DNA from: Ypsolopha sequella | Taxonomy: Eukaryota; Arthropoda; Insecta; Lepidoptera; Ypsolophidae | Reading direction: 5' to 3' | NCBI GenBank assembly: GCA_934047225.1 | Contig: OW203992.1 | Coordinates: 19,953,501 to 20,017,500, forward strand | DNA length: 64,000 bases | Shown: in pieces, positions 8,920 to 20,900 of the stretch | Position numbering within the stretch: position 1 is the first letter of the stretch | How the letters are laid out: every line of letters begins with the position of its first letter | Notes under the pieces: generated by a model | Told to the model about the DNA's origin: nothing | Seen by the model: the letters and a program-made list of their open reading frames with translations, nothing else | The model's database searches: none | Made by a program: the position numbers and the translations under genes

Positions 8920-11900
8920 GCAAGATTTAATCTCTTTGTCGCTTATTTACTAAAATATAGTCAGTTTTAAATTTTTGCAAGGGAAGTAAACTTAGGTTAG
9001 GCTAAGCTAAGTGAATGAATATATTTTATAATTATTTGTAACCAATTTTGTAGTTTTGGGGGATTGTGTTTTCATTACCTTGTCAAATTTAAACATCAAA
9101 ATTTGATTCCATGACATTTGACATAAACCGCTTTAAGATTAGACATAGCCTCCTTTAATAGACCTTTTAAAACTGAGAAGAAATTTAATATAGTAGGGGT
9201 CATCAAATTATACAAAATAAACCAACCACCATTAAGCTGCACAATCATGTTTGACAGCCAATTTCACCCCACGATTTTTTATGTTTGTTGAGGGTCATGA
9301 CTGAATCGTGGGTGTTTATTGTGATCTGATGACCGTACCCAGGGGCATTCTAAATTTGATGTTGCACACCATACACAGTTTTACTAGGCCAAGGTTCTAT
9401 CCTAAAGAGATTTGTATAAGATAATTCTTAGCCTGATCTACCCCTTATATTTTATGTAGATTAATATTTAATATCTTTAATTTCACTTTTTATCATCTTT
9501 AACTAATTTAATTGCATACAGTTCTGATAATTAGTTAAGATTGACTTTATGGACTTTGAAGGATATAATCGCGCACAATAAAAATATACCTTAACCAGAT
9601 GTGTGATTTATGTTTCAATGCCCCTGTGGGCTATGTTACAAGCTGTCTGGAGAGATGTAGCTGTAGCAGCAAAATATTCTTGGCGAGTTGGCTGTAGTAA
9701 AACATTTAAAGAGTGTTTTGGAAAAACAAACCAATGTCCAATTTTGTCGAAATTGTATTTTTTCGCTCTATAGATTCTCTATTGTGCATACAATAATCTG
9801 ATAATATTAGAATCAGCAAAAACAACCAAAGTGCATTCAAAATGTAGCTACAAAAACAGTGGTTCTGAAAAAACCATTTCCAATAAATTAACAAACATTT
9901 TATATCTTTTTATTTACAAAACTAAGTAATTTCATACATCTAAGTTTAATAAAAAAACATAAATAGAGATTTTTCCATGTAACTGATTTTACAAGGTGTC
10001 TTTTACCTATGCAAAACAGTGGATAGATGTGGGCTGATTGATGTTAATATTAATTACTTTCTGGAAAATGTCAGAAAAGTGACATTCATTGTTTTTCAAA
10101 ACCCTCTTCATTTATTTTATGTGATTATAAGACACAAGTCTTCATGTGTGAAAATCGTGAAGGTTTCAGATGATCTTTATATCTTAAATCTGGTGTTACT
10201 GTTAATTAATAGTTTTAAGGAGAAGTTTGATTTGAAGGCATTAAATTGGGACAAACAAACATTTGGTTGTTTTGTTCCCCAGAGATGGAGTCAGTCCAGC
10301 TGAAGCAGCCGGAAGTCTCCCTGCAAGTCCTGCAGCTGCCGCTGCTGCAGCTCTCGCCAAGAAAAAAGGCACTAACACCAATGAGGCACGGGAAAGGGCT
10401 GCTGCAGTCCGTACTCGCCGGCTGATGAAAGAACTAAAGGAAATACAGAGGCTACAGGATGGTCGGCCTGATCCATTGTTTACAGTAAGCTGCTTGAATT
10501 AAACATTTTGCTTAAGTCAGCAAATAACTTTCTAGTAACGATAACGATAATAATTGCTTTCAGAGGGAATGCAACGCGTCACTTTCTAACTAACCTATGT
10601 CAAATGTGTCACTATCTGTCTCATTTAACTACATTTAAACTGCGTTACTATCTCATTCCAACTCATTTGAAATGGCGTCACTATCCATCTCACTCTAATG
10701 TGTGTCAAATGGCATTTCTATCTTGTTCTAATGCATGTCAAATAGCTTCACTGCCAGCCACTTTTTCATTCTAAATTCTCATTATTGGCTTTTTTCTTTC
10801 CGAAAATGGTTTTGTTCGCTTACAGATGAATATTGTATCATTTCGAAATAAAAATTTATGGTTACTCAGGAGACGAGTTTGCCCCCGAGTTACTATGGAA
10901 AACCGGCTAGGTGCGATTCGGGCCTCGCTCTTTTAGGGTTCCGTACATATGACCAATTATTTCAAACTATTTCTTTTGTTTATTTATTAGTATTCAAACA
11001 ATAAAAAAGTTATTACTCGATATATTCGACAAATGACGGCCCCATAGCCCCATACCGAGGGTCGAAATATATTAAGTAATAATTTTTTTATTGTTTTAAT
11101 ACTAATAAATAAACAAAAGAAATATATAAAGCTTATAAAAGCAAAATACATATAATATATTTATTAACATTATTTCAAACTAGATATTTATTTAATTTTA
11201 GGTAATACTCTACTTCTGTCAGACATAAAAACTGCAAAATTAAGTTGGTTGTGTATTCGGGGACGTAACCCTAAAACTACATTATAAATCGGCGTTTTTA
11301 GTATTTGTTGTTTAAATACAGCATATGGTACATAATATACAGAAATTCCAAATTCCTAATTGCTTTTTCCTTTGAGATAGACCCTGTAACAATAATGGTC
11401 TAAAAATGGCAACTTTGATAGCCCCCCATTTCTTTATTTTTTAGATAAAAAAAAATAAAAAATATATTTATACTCTACTTAATGAAACAATGACACCCCA
11501 CATGTAGGGTAAGAAAAACTTTTTTTTTTCGGCTCCATTTTCATGTATGAGGCCGCCCCTGAAAAAAAAAATTGTTATATTTTAAATTCAAAACACCAGT
11601 TTGGGTCAACATTTTACACAACATATAATAATTTTAGATTTCTATCTCATTCCGTCTAAGAGCTCGAGACCTGTGACATACGGACAGACAGACGGACCGC
11701 GAAGTGACATTAATAGGGCCCCGATTTGACCTTTGGGTATGGAACCCTAAAAATGGTGTTGTCGACTGAGTTACCCCTAGTTTTGCTAAAAATTACAATA
11801 ATTATGAAATATTATTTGATTCGAAAGATATTCAATCATCTGTTTATCTAATTTTTTTATATTTACCAAAAAAGGTACGCATTAGACTTGCTTTATTAAT

Positions 11901-14900
11901 GGAAAAAAACAAAAATAAATATAACTATAACATTTTTTTTTTAGTGTAAGTTTAAAATTTTAAATATAGGGTCAAGAAATACCCACACTTATTAAACCAT
12001 CATTAGAATCATTAGACCCACATTATTTTATTTTTTATTTTTTTGTTTAATATTGTAGCTTGTCTTTCTAGCTTTCCAGCGACTCCCGTATTGTATATTG
12101 TTCGCGCCACTTCTTGTGGCTCTCATACTGCGAGGTAGTTGTGAATTAATATTTGCAACTGTCATTTTCGCTGCATCTCCACCCGCTTAGTTTTGGACGC
12201 AAATCAATCAGTCGTCAATCAGAAGCCTTTCACGCCGGAGGTATACGCTGATTGTCATTCGACTAGGTCCTACCTCGACCCTACCGCCCGCCATTTTGAG
12301 ATCGCACCCGCTGTGCGCCTCATTTTCATCTATTACTATTACGAAGAAAATTAGCCGAGAAGAGCGCAACCAGGCACGAAGAGGAAGAAGAAAACCATCT
12401 TGGAGAACACCAGAGACTTGGTGGCTCAGGCGAAGCGTGGTTTGTGGTGCATGCAGCTCCTTCCCAAGGTCAGATCTTTCATCTTCGTAATTATTTCTCT
12501 TCACTTCCCGCTATTTTTAAAACCTATGGTGATACAAAGCACTGCCGTCATATCGCGTGCTCATTTTTTGGTCCTTCGAGCCGGATCTAGATCCATTTTA
12601 GGCCCTTTGATCTGCGATCTATAACCATTTTTTGGTATTTCCAACCGCTATCTTCATGTTCTTTGTCTAAAGAACACGTGAATTCCGCTCTAATTTTCAC
12701 TCTGCCCGCAGTATTACCCCGCATTCCCGCTCTTATTTGCATTATCTATGCATTAAAACCCCGCATTCGTCAAAATATTAGTGATTCCATTTCCTATATA
12801 CTGGAAATTATAAATTATCTACAGTGAAATACGCCATTCTGTTAATTTATCCGCTGCGATTATACCATTTGATCATTTCACAGAAAATATTATCTGCCTA
12901 CCTGCTAATTCTTAATATTATCGAGAGGTACTCGTACACAGGTTCGTCCGCCGCCCGTGTTATCTCTAACTCATTAGCATTATTCTATGTTGTAGTCAGT
13001 ATAAAACTTTCAATAGTTCTGGTACTTGCCTAACTTTGTACTATATAACATGCCAAATTCCGCAGAAGCTGCAAAATTAAAGATGTCGTATAGTTTAAAG
13101 AAGCTTAAAAATAAAAGGCAAGAATTGTTTAATCGCCTTCAGAGAGTTTATGACTTTTCTAAAACCGCTTTAGAGGATGTTTCTTCGGCAGAATTGTTTA
13201 TGGCCAATGTCGAAACTTTGGATACTGTACGCTCAGAAATTCATGTAATCATAGATGAAATTAATGACACAGAGGTATTGATAAATCCTAATTTTGAACC
13301 AAATTATCAAAGTTGGTCAGCTTTTGAGGATCTTTACTCCCATTGCAAATACATCAACCGGAAGTTATCACATTCTTCGAAATCGGCTGACTCTAAAGTT
13401 AAAGCTCCACTTGACATGGAATGTCCCAAAAAACCTACTATCAAGCTTCCAAAACTGGAACTCGTTGGTTTTTCTGGTGAAGCTACTATGTGGCCAACAT
13501 TCTATGAAACATTTAAAACCACGATTCACGATAATCCGGACTTGACCGACAACGAACGAGTACAATACCTGATGGGTAAACTTTCTGGCCGGGCACTTTC
13601 GATTTGTTCTGGAATCACACCGAACGCAACTAACTACGACATAATCTGGAAAACACTCGTTTCTACTTTTCAAGACTCGCGTAGTTTAGCCACTACTTAT
13701 TTGGATCAAATGTTTGAATTTCGCCCTTTAACTACCGCTAGTTCAAAAAACTTGGACTTGTTTTTAGACAAGTTCTGTTCCGCTGTTTCGTGTTTAAAAT
13801 CGCTGAATATTAAAGATCTTTCGGATTTTATCCTTATGTATTTGGCCCTTAAAAAACTTGATGTTGAAACCGCTCGTTCATTTGAAATGTTTAAACGTGG
13901 TTCCGATTTACCCCATTATGATGAATTAATATCATTTTTACGGGAACAAACTAAGATACTGAACCGCACTGCACCCGCAATTACCGCTCCCGCTCCGAAC
14001 CGCTCCGTTAATAATAATAACAACAAAACCGGGTACAGTACCAAGTCAACCCATGCTTTTGTCTCCGCTTCGACCAATAATAATTGTTGTCCGCTATGTA
14101 AACAATTAAAACACTATAATTTATATAAGTGTCCCGAATTTGTGAAACTAGATATCGAGAAAAGATTTCAGTTCATCAAATCTAATAACGGTTGCACCAA
14201 TTGTTTAAGTATTACGCATAACAATTCCGCTTGTAAATCGTCTTATAATTGCCGCCATTGTAATTGTAAACACCATTCGATGTTGTGCCGCAAACAAAAT
14301 GTGATGAATACTCACACCGCGCTTGGTCAAAATATTACCGTGTCTCCACGCACACATACGCAATCTTCGAGGTTGGTGGATCCTGCCGTATCGGCGACTA
14401 ACACAGAACATATGACTAATGATTCTCAATCCGTACCAACTGCGAGTAATAATATTTCTTTATGTAACTTACAGCCTAACTCGCAGCGTAATGAAACATG
14501 CCTTTTAGGTACAATTCAAGTGATCGTGAAAGATTCTAACGGTATGTCAGTCCGTCTACGTGCGCTCTGCGACCCTGCGTCACAATCCAGTTTTTCGACG
14601 GTTTCCTGTTGTGAGAAGCTTAACTTAAAATATGAGAAAATTCCCCGCGCTTTTGTTAAGGGCATCGGCTCTTCATCAAACCCAATTAAGGGTGCGACAA
14701 ACCTTAAATTGTTTTCACGATTTGATGATTCGGTTTCAATTTCGCTTGACACTTATGTAATCGACCGTATTACCGACAACTTACCATCGGTGCAGGTCGA
14801 TTTGTCTACGCTTTCATATTTAAAAGGTATCACACTTGCTGATGAAACCTTTTACTTACCGGGCGAGATTGATATTCTTATCGGTGCATCTTTATTCGCG

Positions 14901-17900
14901 GATATCTTGTTATCAGGCCGCGTCTCTGGTCCCCCGGGTACGCCGACGGGATTTCAGACCATCTTCGGTTTTACGCTAATTGGTAATACGCCTGTTTACC
15001 AAAATACCGCATGTTCAATTTCGTTATGCTCTTATATGGAGATTGAACCGCCAATAGATTTTATTTTACAAAAATTTTGGCAATTAGAAGAGGTGCATTG
15101 TGAACCTGCTTCTAGTCCCGCAAATGATGAATGTGAAAAATTATTTATTAACAATGTGTCACGTGACCCCGCTGGTCGCTATTCGGTTTCTTTACCGTTC
15201 GCACGGAATCCTAACATACTAGGAAACTCGTACCATCACGCAAAAAAGTGTTTTATGTCTCTTGAGCGTAGGTTTGTTTCTAACGCAGATTTACGTTCCG
15301 AGTATAACAATATAATAAATGAATACCTAACTAAAGGTTACATATCCCCGCTTCATAATGATGACCAATTATCTCTTGGTTATTATATTCCGCATCATCC
15401 CGTAGTGCGTGTTGATAAATCAACGACAAAGGTGCGTATTTGTATGAATGCCAGTACTAAGACTGACTCCGCTGATGGTACTCGTGTCTCATTAAATGAC
15501 ACGCTGCACACAGGTGCTAATTTGCAAAACGATTTGTTTTTAATTTTACTTGACTTCCGCTTGTATGAAATCGCTTTTACCTCGGATATCAAACAAATGT
15601 TCTTACAAGTTTTGGTTAACGCCGATGATCGCAAATTTCAAAAGTTTTTATACCGCTTTGACACGTGTTCACCGCTTATCGCTTATCAGTTCAATCGCGT
15701 CTGCTTTGGACTACGTAGTAGCCCTTTCCTTGCGATGAGAGTAGTCAGGAAACTCTGTGAGGATGGGAGTTCAGCGTACCCGCTCGCCGCTACTGCAGCC
15801 GCACGAAACTGTTACATGGACGACATCTGCTATAGCACGCCCACCGTGCAGGGCTCCTTACAGCTCAGAGATGAGCTGGTAGGATTGCTTAAGGCCGGTG
15901 GCTTTGAGCTCGTCAAGTGGTCTAGTAACTGTCAACAGTTACTTGATACACTGCCTGATACTCACCGCTTAAATTCTAGTAAGAATTTTGAAGAACAAAC
16001 TCAAACTCTTAAAGTTCTTGGCTTACAGTGGTCGCCTGATTCTGACGAGTTCTCTTTTACTGTATCGCTAGATAGTCGCCCATGTACTAAACGCAATGTT
16101 TTGTCCGTGATAGCACGTCAGTACGACGTCCTCGGCTTTACCGCTCCTGTGATCTTGTACGCAAAATTACTCTTGCAGAAAATCTGTATTTTAAAATTAG
16201 ACTGGGATGAAACACTACCCTCTGATATTGCGCAGATTTGGCAAAACTATTTGAAGGAGCTACCTGTTTTGCGGGATTTACGTATTAAACGCCACTTAGA
16301 CGTGTTCCAAAATTCGAAAATTTCGATAATATCATTTGCAGACGCAAGTGAACGTGGATACGGATGTGTCGTATATATTAGGGTACAAGATGACTCAGAC
16401 ACTTGCACTAGCATTCGGCTGGTATGCGCAAAGTCAAAAGTCTGTCCACTCAAGACCGTCAGTGTCGCCCGCCTTGAGCTTTGTGCCTCGTTACTCATGT
16501 CGAAATTAACTCGTCGTGTAGTTGACGCTTATAAAATACGTCACAATATTGAACGTATTTACTGTTTTACCGATTCTATGGTAACTTTACACTGGATACA
16601 TTCCTCACCGCACAGGTTTAAAACCTTTGTCGCGACGCGTATAACAAAAATAATATCCGCTATTCCCGCTGAATGTTTTTACCATACAGCTGGTTCTCAA
16701 AACCCGAGCGACTGTCTTTCCCGTGGTCTCACTCCCATGCAGTTGATGAGTCACCCGCTCTGGTTCACTGGACCTGCTTGGCTTTATCTGGACGCTAAAG
16801 AGTGGCCAATCAAAACAATAGAATCAGCTTCTATTGAAGAAAACTTGCCGGAATCAAAAACAATTTCTCTTCCCGCTTTTAGTAATGAAGAACCGCATCC
16901 TCTTCTTTCTCTTTCGGAAAGAATTTCGTCATGGCTTGTGCTTTTACACACAATCATTTACATATACCGATTTTTACGTATTTTACCGCGCTCTAATATT
17001 TTTACCGCTACCGATATGGATTTCGCTGAAGTTGCATTGATTAAAGCTCTTCAAGCATTTTATTTTCTTGATGAAATAAAAAGATTAAAGTCAAATAAAC
17101 TTTGTTCTCCCGCTTTAAATCGACTATCGCCATTTTTAGATAAAAATGGATTGTTACGCGTTGGTGGTCGACTTCGCAACACAGACATGACGTTCGATCA
17201 ACAACACCCTGTGTTGTTACCTCGTAAAAATCATATTGTCGAATTGATTATCATTCATTATCATCGCAAAAATTGTCACACTGGACCAGTGGCTTTAATG
17301 TCAATAATCCGCCAAAAATTTTGGATACTTTCCTGTCGAAATATTGTTCGTCGCGTAATACATAGCTGCAATTATTGTTTTAAGGCGAAGCCGAGACAAA
17401 CCTTCCCTTTCATGGCAGATTTACCATCATGCCGCGTTAATGAGGCTAAAGCTTTTGTCCACTGCGCTGTGGATTATTGTGGTCCTATCAGTATCACTCC
17501 GTATCGAAAACGTGGAGTCCGTCCCGTCAAATGTTACCTCTGCATATTTGTATGCCTGGTGACTCGTGCAGTTCACGTTGAATTGGCAACTGATCTTAGC
17601 ACGAACACTTTTCTTTCCGCGTTCAAACGTTTTTTATCTAGACGTGGAGCAGTGTCTTTCGTATATTCTGATAATGCTACGAACTTTGTAGGCGCTAGAA
17701 ATGCCATCTCAGAAATTTACAATTTGACAAATTCCGAAGAATTTAAAACGTCTTTCGCGAATGAACTTGCCGATCATAGAATACAATGGAAATTTAATAT
17801 TCCACGTAGCCCACATTTTGGGGGACATTATGAGATATATGTCAAAGGATTTAAGACGCATTTGCATAGAGTAGTAGGTACTCAACTGTTGACCTACGAA

Positions 17901-20900
17901 GAATTATTAACTGTAGTTACGCAAATAGAATGTGTCATAAATTCTCGTCCGCTTACGCTGCTGAGTGAAGATCCATCTGAACTTAGCGCGTTAACTCCTG
18001 CACATTTTCTGATGTCAACTCCTTTAAAAGAATTACCCGCTTGCAAGGTGGCTGATGAGCCAGTTAATTTATTACGTCGCTACGCGTTGCTTGATCAAAT
18101 GGTAGAATCGTTCGCGAGGCGATGGAAGAATGATTATCTCCATCTTCTCCAGTCTAGAGGAAAATGGAATACACCTACCAACCCAATCAAAATTGGATCT
18201 GTTGTCGTTGTAGTTACCGACAATACTCCACCGCTTCAATGGCCGCTCGGTGTCATTGTAGCTGTATACCCTGGCAAAGATAATGTCATTAGGGTAGCTT
18301 CTGTCAAAACGACGACAGGTGTTTACAAACGACCTGTCGTGCGTCTTTGCCCTCTCCCATCTGAATAACTCCTTTCTTTGCCCCCGCTTCAAAATTTCGT
18401 TATTCTCTGTCTTATTTTTACTTTTCTATTCTTATTTTAAAACCAATGGTTTTAACGCCGGGGGCAAATGTTCGCGCCACTTCTTGTGGCTCTCATACTG
18501 CGAGGTAGTTGTGAATTAATATTTGCAACTGTCATTTTCGCTGCATCTCCACCCGCTTAGTTTTGGACGCAAATCAATCAGTCGTCAATCAGAAGCCTTT
18601 CACGCCGGAGGTATACGCTGATTGTCATTCGACTAGGTCCTACCTCGACCCTACCGCCCGCCATTTTGAGATCGCACCCGCTGTGCGCCTCATTTTCATC
18701 TATTACTATTACGAAGAAAATTAGCCGAGAAGAGCGCAACCAGGCACGAAGAGGAAGAAGAAAACCATCTTGGAGAACACCAGAGACTTGGTGGCTCAGG
18801 CGAAGCGTGGTTTGTGGTGCATGCAGCTCCTTCCCAAGGTCAGATCTTTCATCTTCGTAATTATTTCTCTTCACTTCCCGCTATTTTTAAAACCTATGGT
18901 GATACAAAGCACTGCCGTCATATCGCGTGCTCATATATAATATAATATAATTACTACTCATACTTTGCATTTGCCACAATCTTGTCTTATGAGGTCTGAT
19001 CGGACCATTTATAATTTTACAGGTTAAAACTTAGCACAATGGCCCAACTCATGTTTTACCAAGCTGGGCAAATGATTTAAACAAAGCTACCTTTACAACA
19101 AAAAATGAAGCCAACTTCCAGCATTGTCTTTTCCATGAGTGACATGAAGTTGCATTTGCATTGCAGGTGGAACTAGTGAACGACAATCTGTTCGAGTGGC
19201 ACGTGCGGCTGCACCAGATCGACCCCGAGTCAGAGCTGGCAGGGGACCTGCGCGAACTTCACATAGCTCACATCCTGCTGCATCTCGTGTTCCCGGAAAA
19301 CTTTCCGTTCGCGCCTCCCTTCATGCGCGTCATCGAGCCCCGGATAGAGAAGGGATTCGTCATGGAAGGTAAGGAAACTATAAAAAGGGTTGTGGCCCTT
19401 ACTAGTTTGCATTGGCGGAACTAGGGTCCACCCTGGAATGCTCCCGTGCCCCATAAAATTTAAGAATAAATTAGGAAAGTGCGAGTTGGACTCACCCACA
19501 AAGGGTTGCGTACCACCACACGATATTGGTACGAAACCCTGAACACATCATGGTAAATAACAATAATATAACTGCGTAGGTAAGCACCATCAAGGCGACA
19601 AAAAACAAGGCATTAAAATGGTAGCGCCTGACTATTAATTCGGCACCCCTGAGTATTGAACCCTTATTTTTATTATTTGCTGTTTTACTTCAGAGCAATG
19701 TTACAAAATTTTAAAATTGATTGTGTTACTGTATTTATGATAGAGCTGAAACAAATAGGTTAAAATGCTATTTCTTTGACGTTTTTGTGTATGAAAACCC
19801 TTGGGTTTCAATTATTTTAATTTTTATTATTATTTGCCATAGTAGAGGCCATAGTAACAAGTATTCTGTGGAAATTTCAACTTGCAACCTATAATGGCTG
19901 AAGCCTGAGACCACAGACCACTTAGCCACTAGACATCGTGGCACGTGCGGCTGCACCAAATCGACCCCGAGCTAGAGCTGGCGGTCGACAGACGTGTGAG
20001 AATTTTTTCCGCCACTACGGGGAGGGTACTAAGCAAGGAAATAGAGATGGGGTAGTATGAATGACATTTCTATAGTAGTGCAATTGCACTGATGTGATGG
20101 TGAAAAAGGTTTGCCCTCCTTACTACGTCTAATGGCTTAGTGGTATGTGCCTGCGACAGACAGCGGAGGCTTAGTTTAGTAATAGGGTCCCGCTTGGCAC
20201 CCGTCGGGTACGGAACCCTGAAAATCATTAACATTTGATTCAACAAATTTCTGTTAGTATAATATATACAAGGTGACTTTTTGATCATCGTCCAAATTCA
20301 TACTGGAGGCTTAGTAAATGATCAGTATCATGAATCGATAACAATTTTTGTAAAATTCGTATAATGAAATTTCGACTTCCCATAGTAATTCACTCCCAGT
20401 CCTGAGTGATTCACTATGGAGAGTCGAAATTTCATTTTATGTTTTTTACAAAAATCGTTATTGTTTCATAATGCTGATCACTTACCAAGGCTTAAGTATG
20501 AATTTGGACAATGTTAACAAGTTCACCTTGTATATATATATTAAGTTTTTACTTATGAAATTGCCGAAATTTTCTTACAGATTCACGAGTTATGTGATTC
20601 AATAGCTATTTAAATTATTTGTTTTTGTTTGAAAGTTGATTTCAAGACCTATTATAATATATACAGTGGTGGTCACATAATTACAGACACTTAAAGTATA
20701 TTAAAATAATTAAGCTATTTCTCTCTATATTTTTTATCAGACTACCATTGGAACTTGCTACACAATTTAAAAATATTTGTGTAGGTATTGTTTAGTGTTA
20801 AAACTAAATTTGTCTGTTCTTAATCTTTTATTCGGTTTATCCTAGTTGCAAGCAGTATAAACTTAACAAAGATATGGCCATATAATTCAAGACACTCCAT

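Larger units (their letters stand above)
12099..18933 (+). mobile_element. Full-length BEL/Pao LTR retrotransposon
   Basis: It has two 465-bp LTRs (12099-12563 and 18469-18933) that begin TGTTCGCG and end GTGCTCA. A perfect 5-bp target duplication, TATAT, lies at 12094-12098 and 18934-18938. A tRNA-complementary primer-binding site lies 5 bp after the left LTR. One uninterrupted gag-pol frame of 1772 codons fills the interior. Comparing the LTRs block by block I see no differences. The element lies in intron 2 of the E2-like gene in the sense orientation, so its LTR signals could affect that gene. The combination points to a recent insertion. Confidence 0.95.
19475..20225. repeat. Lepidopteran dispersed repeat, interrupted
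   Basis: It starts GTGCGAGTTGGACTCACCC, includes the block GAAATTTCAACTTG.AACCTATAA also seen at 40345-40375, and ends CGACAGACAGCGGAGGCTTAGT ... GGGTACGGAACCCTGAAAA. Between 19917 and 20150 the repeat is broken by foreign sequence that includes a copied piece of E2 exon C. Confidence 0.65.

Noticed and set aside
8417..8953. Exon A as a complete stand-alone 178-residue gene
   Set aside because: Possible, but the frame-compatible donor, the matching strand and order, and the absence of any other first exon for the E2 make a spliced fusion more likely. Kept open in the findings.
10019..10303. 94-residue plus-strand ORF overlapping exon B
   Set aside because: It is in a different frame from the E2 exon, is AT-driven, and has no motif.
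12208..12504. 98-residue minus-strand ORF repeated at 18578-18874
   Set aside because: It lies wholly inside the two LTRs and has no known motif. The repetition is simply the LTR duplication.
20121..20160. tRNA-like A-box word (TGGCTTAGTGGT) suggesting a SINE or tRNA gene
   Set aside because: No matching B box or cloverleaf is found downstream, and the same word is mirrored on the other side of the exon copy. Treated as an inverted arm.
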